64,000 nucleotides of DNA from Nemertoderma westbladi (GCA_032718475.1 JAUCBJ010008467.1:81092-145091), one strand, 5' to 3'. Positions 24,801-40,020 are shown, counted from the stretch's first letter. The notes: generated from the letters alone by a model not told the origin. Program-made: numbers and translations.

Positions 24801-25979
24801 CTACAATAATAACATTTGTACTTCAATGCTATGCTCGGGCTCGCCCTACAATAATAACATTTGTACCTCAATGCTATGCTCGGGCTACAATAATAACATT
24901 TGTACTTCAATGCTATGCTCGGGCTCGCCCTACAATAATAACATTTGTACTTCAATGCTATGCTCGGGCTACAATAATAACATTTGTACTTCAATGCTAT
25001 GCTCGGGCTAAAATAATAACATTTGTACTTCAATGCTATGCTCGCCCTACAATAATAACATTTGTACTTCAATGCTATGCTCGGGCTACAATAATAACAT
25101 TTGTACTTCAATGCTATGCTCGGGCTCGCCCTACAATAATAACATTTGTACTTCAATGCTATGCTCGGGCTACAATAATAACATTTGTACTTCAATGCTA
25201 TGCTCGGGCTCGCCCTACAATAATAACATTTGTACTTCAATGCTATGCTCGGGCTACAATAATAACATTTGTACTTCAATGCTATGCTCGGGCTACAATA
25301 ATAACATTTGTACTTCAATGCTATGCTCGGGCTCGCCCTACAATAATAACATTTGAACTTCAATGCTATGCTCGGGCTCGCCCTACAATAATAACATTTG
25401 TACTTCAATGCTATGCTCGGGCTACAATAATAACATTTGTACTTCAATGCTATGCTCGCTCTACAATAATAACATTTGTACTTCAATGCTATGCTCGGGC
25501 TACAATAATAACATTTGTACTTCAATGCTATGCTCGGGCTACAATAATAACATTTGTACTTCAATGCTATGCTCGCCCTACAATAATAACATTTGTACTT
25601 CAATGCTATGCTCGGGCTCGCCCTACAATAATAACATTTGTACTTCAATGCTATGCTCGGGCTACAATAATAACATTTGTACTTCAATGCTATGCTCGCC
25701 CTACAATAATAACATTTGTACTTCAATGCTATGCTCGGGCTCGCCCTACAATAATAACATTTGTATTTCAATGCTACGCTCGACCTACATTAATAACATT
25801 TGTACTTCAATGCTATGCTCGAACTACAATAATAACATTTGTACTTCAATGCTATGCTCGCCCTACAATAATAACATTTGTACTTCAGTGCTATGCTCGC
25901 CCTACAATAATAACATTTGTACTTCAATGCTATGCTCGCCCTACAATAATAACATTTGTACTTCAGTGCTATGCTCGCC
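24801..25979 (+). repeat. 1,179-bp HOR, copy 2 of 3 (three extra units)
   Basis: The same variants recur 1,056 bp after copy 1 up to about 25,560, then 1,179 bp before the matching points of copy 3. The extra 123 bp equals one L, one G and one C unit (45+39+39) in the 25.6-25.75 kb stretch, a local duplication of neighbouring units. Otherwise it appears the same as copy 1. Confidence 0.85.
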
Positions 25980-27072
25980 CTACAATAATAACATTTGTAC
26001 TTCAATGCTATGCTCGGGCTCGCCCTACAATAATAACATTTGTACCTCAATGCTATGCTCGGGCTACAATAATAACATTTGTACTTCAATGCTATGCTCG
26101 GGCTCGCCCTACAATAATAACATTTGTACTTCAATGCTATGCTCGGGCTACAATAATAACATTTGTACTTCAATGCTATGCTCGGGCTAAAATAATAACA
26201 TTTGTACTTCAATGCTATGCTCGCCCTACAATAATAACATTTGTACTTCAATGCTATGCTCGGGCTACAATAATAACATTTGTACTTCAATGCTATGCTC
26301 GGGCTCGCCCTACAATAATAACATTTGTACTTCAATGCTATGCTCGGGCTACAATAATAACATTTGTACTTCAATGCTATGCTCGGGCTCGCCCTACAAT
26401 AATAACATTTGTACTTCAATGCTATGCTCGGGCTACAATAATAACATTTGTACTTCAATGCTATGCTCGGGCTACAATAATAACATTTGTACTTCAATGC
26501 TATGCTCGGGCTCGCCCTACAATAATAACATTTGAACTTCAATGCTATGCTCGGGCTCGCCCTACAATAATAACATTTGTACTTCAATGCTATGCTCGGG
26601 CTACAATAATAACATTTGTACTTCAATGCTATGCTCGCTCTACAATAATAACATTTGTACTTCAATGCTATGCTCGGGCTACAATAATAACATTTGTACT
26701 TCAATGCTATGCTCGGGCTACAATAATAACATTTGTACTTCAATGCTATGCTCGCCCTACAATAATAACATTTGTACTTCAATGCTATGCTCGGGCTCGC
26801 CCTACAATAATAACATTTGTATTTCAATGCTACGCTCGACCTACATTAATAACATTTGTACTTCAATGCTATGCTCGAACTACAATAATAACATTTGTAC
26901 TTCAATGCTATGCTCGCCCTACAATAATAACATTTGTACTTCAGTGCTATGCTCGCCCTACAATAATAACATTTGTACTTCAATGCTATGCTCGCCCTAC
27001 AATAATAACATTTGTACTTCAGTGCTATGCTCGCCCTACAATAATAACATTTGTACTTCAATGCTATGCTCG
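25980..27072 (+). repeat. 1,056-bp HOR, copy 3 of 3, with short tail
   Basis: GTACCTC lies at 26,043, the GGGCTAAAATAAT unit near 26,188 and ATTTGAACTTC near 26,534. It lacks the 123-bp insertion of copy 2. The match to a further copy ends at about 27,072, where the array continues CTCGCCCTACTATAAT instead of CTCGGGCTCG. Confidence 0.85.
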
Positions 27073-30000
27073 CCCTACTATAATAACATTTGTACTTCAA
27101 TGCTATGCTCGGGCTCGCCCTACAATAATAACATTTGTACTTCAATGCTATTCTCGGGCTCGCCCTACAATAATAACATTTGTACTTCAATGCTATGCTC
27201 GGGCTACAATAATAACATTTGTACTTCAATGCTATGCTCGGGTTCGCCCTACAATAATAACATTTGTACTTCAATGCTATGCTCGGGCTACAATAATAAC
27301 ATTTGTACTTCAATGCTATGCTCGGGCTACAATAATAACATTTGTACTTCAATGCTATGCTCGCCCTATAATAATAACATTTGTACTTCAATGCTATGCT
27401 CGGGCTACAATAATAACATTTGTACTTCAATGCTATGCTCGGGCTCGCCCTACAATAATAACATTTGTACTTCAATGCTATGCTCGGGCTACAATAATAA
27501 CATTTGTACTTCAATGCTATGCTCGGGCTCGCCCTACAATAATAACATTTGTACTTCAATGCTATGCTCGGGCTACAATAATAACATTTGTACTTCAATG
27601 CTATGCTCGGGCTACAATAATAACATTTGTACTTCAATGCTATGCTCGGGCTCGCCCTACAATAATAACATTTGTACTTCAATGCTATGCTCGGGCTACA
27701 ATAATAACATTTGTACTTCAATGCTATGCTCGCCCTACAATAATAACATTTGTACTTCAATGCTATGCTCGGGCTACAATAATAACATTTGTACTTCAAT
27801 GCTATGCTCGGGCTACAATAATAACATTTGTACTTCAATGCTATGCTCGCTCTACAATAATAACATTTGTACTTCAATGCTATGCTCGGGCTCGCCCTAC
27901 AATAATAACATTTGTACTTCAATGCTATGCTCGCCCTACAATAATAACATTTGTACTTCAATGCTATGCTCGGCTTGCCCTACAATAATAACATTTGTAC
28001 TTCAATGCTATGCTCGGGCTCGCCCTACAATAATAACATTTGTACTTCAATGCTATGCTCGCCCTACAATAATATCATTTGTTCTTCAATGCTATGCTCG
28101 GGCTCGCCCTACAATAATAACATTTGTACTTCAATGCTATGCTCGCCCTACAATAATAACATTTGTACTTCAATGCTATGCTCGCCCTACAATAATAACA
28201 TTTGTACTTCAATGCTATGCTCGGGCTCGCCCTACAATAATAACATTTGTACTTCAATTCTATGCTCGACCTACATTAATAACATTTGTACTTCAATGCT
28301 ATGCTCGCCCTACAATAATAACATTTGTACTTCAATGCTATGCTCGCCCTACAATAATAACATTTGTACTTCAGTGCTATGCTCGCCCTACAATAATAAC
28401 ATTTGTACTTCAATGCTATGCTCGCCCTACTATAATAACATTTGTACTTCAATGCTATGCTCGGGCTCGCCCTACAATAATAACATTTGTACTTCAATGC
28501 TATGCTCGGGATCGCCCTACAATAATAACATTTGTACTTCAATGCTATGCTCGCCCTACATTAATAACATTTGTACTTCAATGCTATGCTCTTCCTACAA
28601 TAATAACATTTGTACTTCAATGCTATGCTCGCCCTACAATAATAACATTTGTACTTCAATGCTATGCTCGGGCTACAATAATAACATTTGTACTTCAATG
28701 CTATGCTCGGGCTACAATAATAACATTTGTACTTCAATGCTATGCTCGGGCTCGCCCTACAATAATAACATTTGTACTTCAATGCTATGCTCGGGCTACA
28801 ATAATAACATTTGTACTTCAATGCTATGCTCGCCCTACAATAATAACATTTGTACTTCAATGCTATGCTCGGGCTACAATAATAACATTTGTACTTCAAT
28901 GCTATGCTCGGGCTACAATAATAACATTTGTTCTTCAATGCTATGCTCGCCCTACAATAATAACATTTGCACTTCAATGCTATGCTCGAGCTACAATAAT
29001 AACATTTGTACTTCAATGCTATGCTCGGGCTACAATAATAACATTTGTACTTCAATGCTATGCTCGGTCTACTATAATAACATTTGTACTTCAATGCTAT
29101 GCTCGGGCTACAATAATAACATTTGTACTTCAATGCTATGCTCGGGCTCGCCCTACAATAATAACATTTGTACTTCAATGCTATGCTCGGGCTACAATAA
29201 TAACATTTGTACTTCAATGCTATGCTCGGGCTACAATAATAACATTTGTACTTCAATGCTATGCTCGGGCTCGCCCTACAATAATAACATTTGTACTTCA
29301 ATGCTATGCTCGGGCTACAATAATAACATTTGTACTTCAATGCTATGCTCGGGCTCGCCCTACAATAATAACATTTGTACTTCAATGCTATGCTCGGGCT
29401 ACAATAATAACATTTGTACTTCAATGCTATGCTCGGGCTACAATAATAACATTTGTACTTCAATGCTATGCTCGCCCTACAATAATAACATTTGTACTTC
29501 AATGCTATGCTCGGGCTACAATAATAACATTTGTACTTCAATGCTATGCTCGTGCTACAATAATAACATTTGTACTTCAATGCTATGCTCGGGCTCGCCC
29601 TACAATAATAACATTTGTACTTCAATGCTATGCTCGGGCTACAATAATAACATTTGTACTTCAATGCTATGCTCGGCCTACAATAATAACATTTGTACTT
29701 CAATGCTATGCTCGGGCTCGCCCTACAATAATAACATTTGTACTTCAATGCTATGCTCGGGCTACAATAATAACATTTGTACTTCAATGCTATGCTCGGG
29801 CTCGCCCTACAATAATAACATTTGTACTTCAATGCTATGCTCGGGCTACAATAATAACATTTGTACTTCAATGCTATGCTCGGGCTAAAATAATAACATT
29901 TGTACTTCAATGCTATGCTCGCCCTACAATAATAACATTTGTACTTCAATGCTATGCTCGCCCTACAATAGTAACATTTGTACTTCAATGCTATGCTCGG

Positions 30001-31875
30001 GCTCGCCCTACAATAATAACATTTGTACTTCAATGCTATGCTTGCCCTACATTAATAACATTTGTACTTCAATGCTATGCTCGGGCTACAATAATAATAT
30101 TTGTACTTCAATGCTATGCTCGGGCTACAATAATAACATTTGTACTTCAATGCTATGCTCGGGCTCGCCCTACAATAATAACATTTGTACTTCAATGCTA
30201 TGCTCGGGCTACAATAATAACATTTGTACTTCAATGCTATGCTCGGGCTACAATAATAACATTTGTACTTCAATGCTATGCTCGGGCTACAATAATAACA
30301 TTTGTACTTCAATGCTATGCTCGGGCTACAATAATAACATTTGTACTTCAATGCTATGCTCGCCCTACAATAATAACATTTGTACTTCAATGCTATGCTC
30401 GGGCTACAATAATAACATTTGTACTTCAATGCTATGCTCGGGCTCGCCCTACAATAATAACATTTGTACTTCAATGCTATGCTCGGGCTACAATAATAAC
30501 ATTTGTACTTCAATGCTATGCTCGGGCTCGCCCTACAATAATAACATTTGTACTTCAATGCTATGCTCGGGCTACAATAATAACATTTGTACTTCAATGC
30601 TATGCTCGGGCTACAATAATAACATTTGTACTTCAATGCTATGCTCGGGCTCGCCCTACAATAATAACATTTGTACTTCAATGCTATGCTCGGGCTACAA
30701 TAATAACATTTGTACTTCAATGCTATGCTCGCCCTACAATAATAACATTTGTACTTCAATGCTATGCTCGGGCTACAATAATAACATTTGTACTTCAATG
30801 CTATGCTCGGGCTCGCTCTACAATAATAACATTTGTACTTCAATGCTATGCTCGGGCTACAATAATAACATTTGTACTTCAATGCTATGCTCGGGCTACA
30901 ATAATAACATTTGTACTTCAATGCTATGCTCGCTCTACAATAATAACATTTGTACTTCAATGCTATGCTCGGGCTCGCCCTACAATAATAACATTTGTAC
31001 TTCAATGCTATGCTCGCCCTACAATAATAACATTTGTACTTCAATGCTATGCTCGGCTCGCCCTACAATAATAACATTTGTACTTCAATGCTATGCTCGG
31101 GCTCGCCCTACAATAATAACATTTGTACTTCAATGCTATGCTCGCCCTACAATAATAACATTTGTACTTCAATGCTATGCTCGGGCTCGCCCTACAATAA
31201 TAACATTTGTACTTCAATGCTATGCTCGCCCTACAATAATAACATTTGTACTTCAATGCTATGCTCGCCCTACAATAATAACATTTGTACTTCAATGCTA
31301 TGCTCGGGCTTGCCCTACAATAATAACATTTGTACTTCAATGCTATGCTCGCCCTACAATAATAACATTTGTACTTCAATGCTATGCTCGGCTCGCCCTA
31401 CAATAATAACATTTGTACTTCAATGCTATGCTCGGGCTCGCCCTACAATAATAACATTTGTACTTCAATGCTATGCTCGCCCTACAATAATAACATTTGT
31501 ACTTCAGTGCTATGCTCGCCCTACAATAATAACATTTGTACTTCAATGCTATGCTCGCCCTACAATAATAACATTTGTACTTCAATGCTATGCTCGGGCT
31601 CGCCCTACAATAATAACATTTGTACTTCAATGCTATGCTCGGGCTCGCCCTACAATAATAACATTTGTACTTCAATGCTATGCTCGCCCTACAATAATAA
31701 CATTTGTACTTCAATGCTATGCTCGGGCTCGCCCTACAATAATAACATTTGTACTTCAATGCTATGCTCGCCCTACAATAATAACATTTGTACTTCAATG
31801 CTATGCTCGCCCTACAATAATAACATTTGTACTTCAATGCTATGCTCGGGCTACAATAATAACATTTGTACTTCA
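27073..31875 (+). repeat. Mixed HOR stretch resuming the ~2.96-kb family
   Basis: The CTCGAGC unit recurs at 28,989, 5,933 bp after the one at 23,056, which is about twice the family spacing. The GGGCTACTATAAT equivalent appears as CGGTCTACTATAAT near 29,070. Two 44-bp units lie near 31,053 and 31,389, only 336 bp apart, a pattern repeated near 34,827/35,161 and 41,293/41,629. The 30.05-31.40 kb part is repeated about 3.77 kb downstream with one L unit gained there. Confidence 0.7.
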
Positions 31876-34800
31876 ATGCTATGCTCGGGCTACAATAATA
31901 ACATTTGTACTTCAATGCTATGCTCGGGCTCGCCCTACAATAATAACATTTGTACTTCAATGCTATGCTCGGGCTACAATAATAACATTTGTACTTCAAT
32001 GCTATGCTCGCCCTACAATAATAACATTTGTACTTCAATGCTATGCTCGGGCTCGCCCTACAATAATAACATTTGTACTTCAATGCTATGCTCGGGCTAC
32101 AATAATAACATTTGTACTTCAATGCTATGCTCGCCCTACAATTATAACATTTCTACGTCAATGCTATGCTCGGGCTCGCCCTACAATAATAACATTTGTA
32201 CTTCAATGCTATGCTCGGGCTACAATAATAACATATGTACTTCAATGCTATGCTCGCCCTACAATAGTAACATTTGTACTTCAATGCTATGCTCGGGCTC
32301 GCCCTACAATAATAACATTTGTACTTCAATGCTATGCTCGCCCTACAATAATAACATTTGTACTTCAATGCTATGCTCGCCCTAGAATAATAACATTTGT
32401 ACTTCAATGCTATGCTCAGGCTCGCCCTACAATAATAACATTTGTACTTCAATGCTATGCTCGCCCTACAATAATAACATTTGTACTTCAATGCTATGCT
32501 CGCCCTACAATAATAACATTTGTACTTCAATGCTATGCTCGGGCTCGCCCTACAATAATAACATTTGTACTTCAATGCTATGCTCGCCCTACAATAATAA
32601 CATTTGTACTTCAATGCTATGCTCGCCCTAGAATAATAACATTTGTACTTCAATGCTATGCTCGCCCTACAATAATAACATTTGTACTTCAATGCTATGC
32701 TCGGGCTCGCCCTACAATAATAACATTTGTATTTCAATGCTACGCTCGACCTACATTAATAACATTTGTACTTCAATGCTATGCTCGCCCTACAATAATA
32801 ACATTTGTACTTCAATGCTATGCTCGCCCTACAATAATAACATTTGTACTTCAGTGCTATGCTCGCCCTACAATAATAACATTTGTACTTCAATGCTATG
32901 CTCGCCCTACAATAATAACATTTGTACTTCAATGCTATGCTCGGGCTCGCCCTACAATAATAACATTTGTACTTCAATGCTATGCTCGGGCTCGCCCTAC
33001 AATAATAACATTTGTACTTCAATGCTATGCTCGCCCTACAATAATAACATTTGTACTTCAATGCTATGCTCGGGCTACAATAATAACATTTGTACTTCAA
33101 TGCTATGCTCGGGCTACAATAATAACATTTGTACTTCAATGCTATGCTCGGGCTCGCCCTACAATAATAACATTTGTACTTCAATGCTATGCTCGCCCTA
33201 CAATAATAACATTTGTACTTCAATGCTATGCTCGGGCTACAATAATAACATTTGTACTTCAATGCTATGCTCGGGCTACAATAATAACATTTTTACTTCA
33301 ATGCTATGCTCGGGCTCGCCCTACAATAATAACATTTGTACTTCAATGCTATGCTCGGGCTCGCCCTACAATAATAACATTTGTACTTCAATGCTATGCT
33401 CGGGCTACAATAATAACATTTGTACTTCAATGCTTTGCTCGCCCTACAATAATAACATTTGTACTTCAATGCTATGCTCGGGCTCGCCCTACAATAATAA
33501 CATTTGTACTTCAATGCTATGCTCGGGCTACAATAATAACATTTGTACTTCAATGCTATGTTCGCCCTACAATAATAACATTTGTACGTCAATGCTATGC
33601 TCGGGCTCGCCCTACAATAATAACATTTGTACTTCAATGCTATGCTCGGGCTACAATAATAACATTTGTACTTCAATGCTATGCTCGCCCTACAATAGTA
33701 ACATTTGTACTTCAATGCTATGCTCGGGCTCGCCCTACAATAATAACATTTGTACTTCAATGCTATGCTTGCCCTACATTAATAACATTTGTACTTCAAT
33801 GCTATGCTCGGGCTACAATAATAATATTTGTACTTCAATGCTATGCTCGGGCTACAATAATAACATTTGTACTTCAATGCTATGCTCGGGCTCGCCCTAC
33901 AATAATAACATTTGTACTTCAATGCTATGCTCGGGCTACAATAATAACATTTGTACTTCAATGCTATGCTCGGGCTACAATAATAACATTTGTACTTCAA
34001 TGCTATGCTCGGGCTACAATAATAACATTTGTACTTCAATGCTATGCTCGGGCTACAATAATAACATTTGTACTTCAATGCTATGCTCGCCCTACAATAA
34101 TAACATTTGTACTTCAATGCTATGCTCGGGCTACAATAATAACATTTGTACTTCAATGCTATGCTCGGGCTCGCCCTACAATAATAACATTTGTACTTCA
34201 ATGCTATGCTCGGGCTACAATAATAACATTTGTACTTCAATGCTATGCTCGGGCTCGCCCTACAATAATAACATTTGTACTTCAATGCTATGCTCGGGCT
34301 ACAATAATAACATTTGTACTTCAATGCTATGCTCGGGCTACAATAATAACATTTGTACTTCAATGCTATGCTCGGGCTCGCCCTTCAATAATAACATTTG
34401 TACTTCAATGCTATGCTCGGGCTCGCCCTTCAATAATAACATTTGTACTTCAATGCTATGCTCGGGCTACAATAATAACATTTGTACTTCAATGCTATGC
34501 TCGCCCTACAATAATAACATTTGTACTTCAATGCTATGCTCGGGCTACAATAATAACATTTGTACTTCAATGCTATGCTCGGGCTCGCTCTACAATAATA
34601 ACATTTGTACTTCAATGCTATGCTCGGGCTACAATAATAACATTTGTACTTCAATTCTATGCTCGGGCTACAATAATAACATTTGTACTTCAATGCTATG
34701 CTCGCTCTACAATAATAACATTTGTACTTCAATGCTATGCTCGGGCTCGCCCTACAATAATAACATTTGTACTTCAATGCTATGCTCGCCCTACAATAAT

Positions 34801-35251
34801 AACATTTGTATTTCAATGCTATGCTCGGCTCGCCCTACAATAATAACATTTGTACTTCAATGCTATGCTCGGGCTCGCCCTACAATAATAACATTTGTAC
34901 TTCAATGCTATGCTCGCCCTACAATAATAACATTTGTACTTCAATGCTATGCTCGGGCTCGCCCTACAATAATAACATTTGTACTTCAATGCTATGCTCG
35001 CCCTACAATAATAACATTTGTACTTCAATGCTATGCTCGCCCTACAATAATAACATTTGTACTTCAATGCTATGCTCGGGCTTGCCCTACAATAATAACA
35101 TTTGTATTTCAATGCTATGCTCGCCCTACAATAATAACATTTGTACTTCAATGCTATGCTCGGCTCGCCCTACAATAATAACATTTGTACTTCAATGCTA
35201 TGCTCGGGCTCGCCCTACAATAATAACATTTGTACTTCAATGCTATGCTCG
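31876..35251 (+). repeat. ~3.37-kb segment repeated at offset 6,466, copy 1
   Basis: It contains ACAATTATAACATTTCTACGTC near 32,140, CTCAGGCTCG at 32,418, two CCTAGAATAAT units near 32,385 and 32,631, ATTTTTAC near 33,290, two successive L units with CCCTTCAAT near 34,385 and 34,430, and the pair of 44-bp units. All recur 6,466 bp downstream. The right edge is 35,251, where CTCGTCCTAC here faces CTCGCCCTAC there. The left edge is less certain. Confidence 0.8.
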
Positions 35252-35934
35252 TCCTACAATAATAAAATTTGTACTTCAGTGCTATGCTCGCCCTACAATA
35301 ATAACATTTGTACTTCAATGCTATGCTCGCCCTACAATAATAACATTTGTACTTCAATGCTATGCTCGGGCTCGCCCTACAATAATAACATTTGTAGTTC
35401 AATGCTATGCTCGGGCTCGCCCTACAATAATAACATTTGTACTTCAATGCTATGCTCGCCCTACAATAATAACATTTGTACTTCAATGCTATGCTCGGGC
35501 TCGCCCTACAATAATAACATTTGTACTTCAATGCTATGCTCGCCCTACAATAATAACATTTGTACTTCAATGCTATGCTCGCCCTACAATAATAACATTT
35601 GTACTTCAATGCTATGCTCGGGCTACAATAATAACATTTGTACTTCAATGCTATGCTCGGGCTACAATAATAACATTTGTACTTCAATGCTATGCTCGGG
35701 CTCGCCCTACAATAATAACATTTGTACTTCAATGCTATGCTCGGGCTACAATAATAACATTTGTACTTCAATGCTATGCTCGCCCTACAATAATAACATT
35801 TGTACTTCAATGCTATGCTCGGGCTCGCCCTACAATAATAACATTTGTACTTCAATGCTATGCTCGGGCTACAATAATAACATTTGTACTTCAATGCTAT
35901 GCTCGCCCTACAATTATAACATTTCTACGTCAAT

Positions 35935-38900
35935 GCTATGCTCGGGCTCGCCCTACAATAATAACATTTGTACTTCAATGCTATGCTCGGGCTACAATAA
36001 TAACATATGTACTTCAATGCTATGCTCGCCCTACAATAGTAACATTTGTACTTCAATGCTATGCTCGGGCTCGCCCTACAATAATAACATTTGTACTTCA
36101 ATGCTATGCTCGCCCTACATTAATAACATTTGTACTTCAATGCTATGCTTGGGCTACAATAATAACATTTGTACTTCAATGCTATGCTCGCCCAACAATA
36201 ATAACATTTGTACTTCAATGCTATGCTCGGGCTCGCCCTACAATAATAACATTTGTACTTCAATGCTATGCTCGCCCTACATTAATAACATTTGTACTTC
36301 AATGCTATGCTCGCCCTACAATAATAACATTTGTACTTCAATGCTATGCTCGGGCTACAATAATAACATTTGTACTTCAATGCTATGCTCGGGCTCGCCC
36401 TACAATAATAACATTTGTACTTCAATGCTATGCTCGGGCTACAATAATAACATTTGTACTTCAATGCTATGCTCGCCCTACAATAATAACATTTGTACTT
36501 CAATGCTATGCTCGGGCTCGCCCTACAATAATAACATTTGTACTTCAATGCTATGCTCGGGCTACAATAATAACATTTGTACTTCAATGCTATGCTCGCC
36601 CTACAATTATAACATTTCTACGTCAATGCTATGCTCGGGCTCGCCCTACAATAATAACATTTGTACTTCAATGCTATGCTCGGGCTACAATAATAACATA
36701 TGTACTTCAATGCTATGCTCGCCCTACAATAGTAACATTTGTACTTCAATGCTATGCTCGGGCTCGCCCTACAATAATAACATTTGTACTTCAATGCTAT
36801 GCTCGCCCTACAATAATAACATTTGTACTTCAATGCTATGCTCGCCCTAGAATAATAACATTTGTACTTCAATGCTATGCTCAGGCTCGCCCTACAATAA
36901 TAACATTTGTACTTCAATGCTATGCTCGCCCTACAATAATAACATTTGTACTTAAATGCTATGCTCGCCCTACAATAATAACATTTGTACTTCAATGCTA
37001 TGCTCGGGCTCGCCCTACAATAATAACATTTGTACTTCAATGCTATGCTCGCCCTACAATAATAACATTTGTACTTCAATGCTATGCTCGCCCTAGAATA
37101 ATAACATTTGTACTTCAATGCTATGCTCGCCCTACAATAATAACATTTGTACTTCAATGCTATGCTCGGGCTCGCCCTACAATAATAACATTTGTATTTC
37201 AATGCTACGCTCGACCTACATTAATAACATTTGTACTTCAATGCTATGCTCGCCCTACAATAATAACATTTGTACTTCAATGCTATGCTCGCCCTACAAT
37301 AATAACATTTGTACTTCAGTGCTATGCTCGCCCTACAATAATAACATTTGTACTTCAATGCTATGCTCGCCCTACAATAATAACATTTGTACTTCAATGC
37401 TATGCTCGGGCTCGCCCTACAATAATAACATTTGTACTTCAATGCTATGCTCGGGCTCGCCCTACAATAATAACATTTGTACTTCAATGCTATGCTCGCC
37501 CTACAATAATAACATTTGTACTTCAATGCTATGCTCGGGCTACAATAATAACATTTGTACTTCAATGCTATGCTCGGGCTACAATAATAACATTTGTACT
37601 TCAATGCTATGCTCGGGCTCGCCCTACAATAATAACATTTGTACTTCAATGCTATGCTCGCCCTACAATAATAACATTTGTACTTCAATGCTATGCTCGG
37701 GCTACAATAATAACATTTGTACTTCAATGCTATGCTCGGGCTACAATAATAACATTTTTACTTCAATCCTATGCTCGGGCTCGCCCTACAATAATAACAT
37801 TTGTACTTCAATGCTATGCTCGGGCTCGCCCTACAATAATAACATTTGTACTTCAATGCTATGCTCGGGCTACAATAATAACATTTGTACTTCAATGCTT
37901 TGCTCGCCCTACAATAATAACATTTGTACTTCAATGCTATGCTCGGGCTCGCCCTACAATAATAACATTTGTACTTCAATGCTATGCTCGGGCTACAATA
38001 ATAACATTTGTACTTCAATGCTATGCTCGCCCTACAATAGTAACATTTGCACTTCAATGCTATGCTCGGGCTCGCCCTACAATAATAACATTTGTACTTC
38101 AATGCTATGCTCGCCCTACATTAATAACATTTGTACTTCAATGCTATGCTTGGGCTACAATAATAACATTTGTACTTCAATGCTATGCTCGCCCAACAAT
38201 AATAACATTTGTACTTCAATGCTATGCTCGGGCTCGCCCTACAATAATAACATTTGTACTTCAATGCTATGCTCGCCCTACATTAATAACATTTGTACTT
38301 CAATGCTATGCTCGCCCTACAATAATAACATTTGTACTTCAATGCTATGCTCGGGCTACAATAATAACATTTGTACTTCAATGCTATGCTCGGGCTCGCC
38401 CTACAATAATAACATTTGTACTTCAATGCTATGCTCGGGCTACAATAATAACATTTGTACTTCAATGCTATGCTCGCCCTACAATAATAACATTTGTACT
38501 TCAATGCTATGCTCGGGCTCGCCCTACAATAATAACATTTGTACTTCAATGCTATGCTCGGGCTACAATAATAACATTTGTACTTCAATGCTATGCTCGC
38601 CCTACAATTATAACATTTCTACGTCAATGCTATGCTCGGGCTCGCCCTACAATAATAACATTTGTACTTCAATGCTATGCTCGGGCTACAATAATAACAT
38701 ATGTACTTCAATGCTATGCTCGCCCTACAATAGTAACATTTGTACTTCAATGCTATGCTCGGGCTCGCCCTACAATAATAACATTTGTACTTCAATGCTA
38801 TGCTCGCCCTACAATAATAACATTTGTACTTCAATGCTATGCTCGCCCTAGAATAATAACATTTGTACTTCAATGCTATGCTCAGGCTCGCCCTACAATA

Positions 38901-40020
38901 ATAACATTTGTACTTCAATGCTATGCTCGCCCTACAATAATAACATTTGTACTTCAATGCTATGCTCGCCCTACAATAATAACATTTGTACTTCAATGCT
39001 ATGCTCGGGCTCGCCCTACAATAATAACATTTGTACTTCAATGCTATGCTCGCCCTACAATAATAACATTTGTACTTCAATGCTATGCTCGCCCTAGAAT
39101 AATAACATTTGTACTTCAATGCTATGCTCGCCCTACAATAATAACATTTGTACTTCAATGCTACGCTCGGGCTCGCCCTACAATAATAACATTTGTATTT
39201 CAATGCTACGCTCGACCTACATTAATAACATTTGTACTTCAATGCTATGCTCGCCCTACAATAATAACATTTGTACTTCAATGCTATGCTCGCCCTACAA
39301 TAATAACATTTGTACTTCAGTGCTATGCTCGCCCTACAATAATAACATTTGTACTTCAATGCTATGCTCGCCCTACAATAATAACATTTGTACTTCAATG
39401 CTATGCTCGGGCTCGCCCTACAATAATAACATTTGTACTTCAATGCTATGCTCGGGCTCGCCCTACAATAATAACATTTGTACTTCAATGCTATGCTCGC
39501 CCTACAATAATAACATTTGTACTTCAATGCTATGCTCGGGCTACAATAATAACATTTGTACTTCAATGCTATGCTCGGGCTACAATAATAACATTTGTAC
39601 TTCAATGCTATGCTCGGGCTCGCCCTACAATAATAACATTTGTACTTCAATGCTATGCTCGCCCTACAATAATAACATTTGTACTTCAATGCTATGCTCG
39701 GGCTACAATAATAACATTTGTACTTCAATGCTATGCTCGGGCTACAATAATAACATTTTTACTTCAATCCTATGCTCGGGCTCGCCCTACAATAATAACA
39801 TTTGTACTTCAATGCTATGCTCGGGCTCGCCCTACAATAATAACATTTGTACTTCAATGCTATGCTCGGGCTACAATAATAACATTTGTACTTCAATGCT
39901 TTGCTCGCCCTACAATAATAACATTTGTACTTCAATGCTATGCTCGGGCTCGCCCTACAATAATAACATTTGTACTTCAATGCTATGCTCGGGCTACAAT
40001 AATAACATTTGTACTTCAAT
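35935..40020 (+). repeat. 2,001-bp tandem HOR, about two copies
   Basis: Matching points lie 2,001 bp apart: the CCTAGAATAAT stops near 36,850 and 38,851, ACAATTATAACATTTCTACGTC near 36,605 and 38,606, CTACGCTCGACC near 37,208 and 39,209, and CAATCCTATGC near 37,767 and 39,768. The right edge is near 40,020, where ATGTTCGCCC replaces CTCGCCCTACAATAGTAAC. One unit near 36,953 has CTTAAATGC, absent from the partner copy. Confidence 0.8.

Noticed and set aside
19625-27988. Longest open frame (2,787 codons) as a giant repetitive protein gene
   Set aside because: It consists only of satellite units, changes from the Asn-rich peptide to the TIITFVLQC peptide and back at frame-shifting units, overlaps equally long reverse frames, and has no start context, introns or non-repeat domain.
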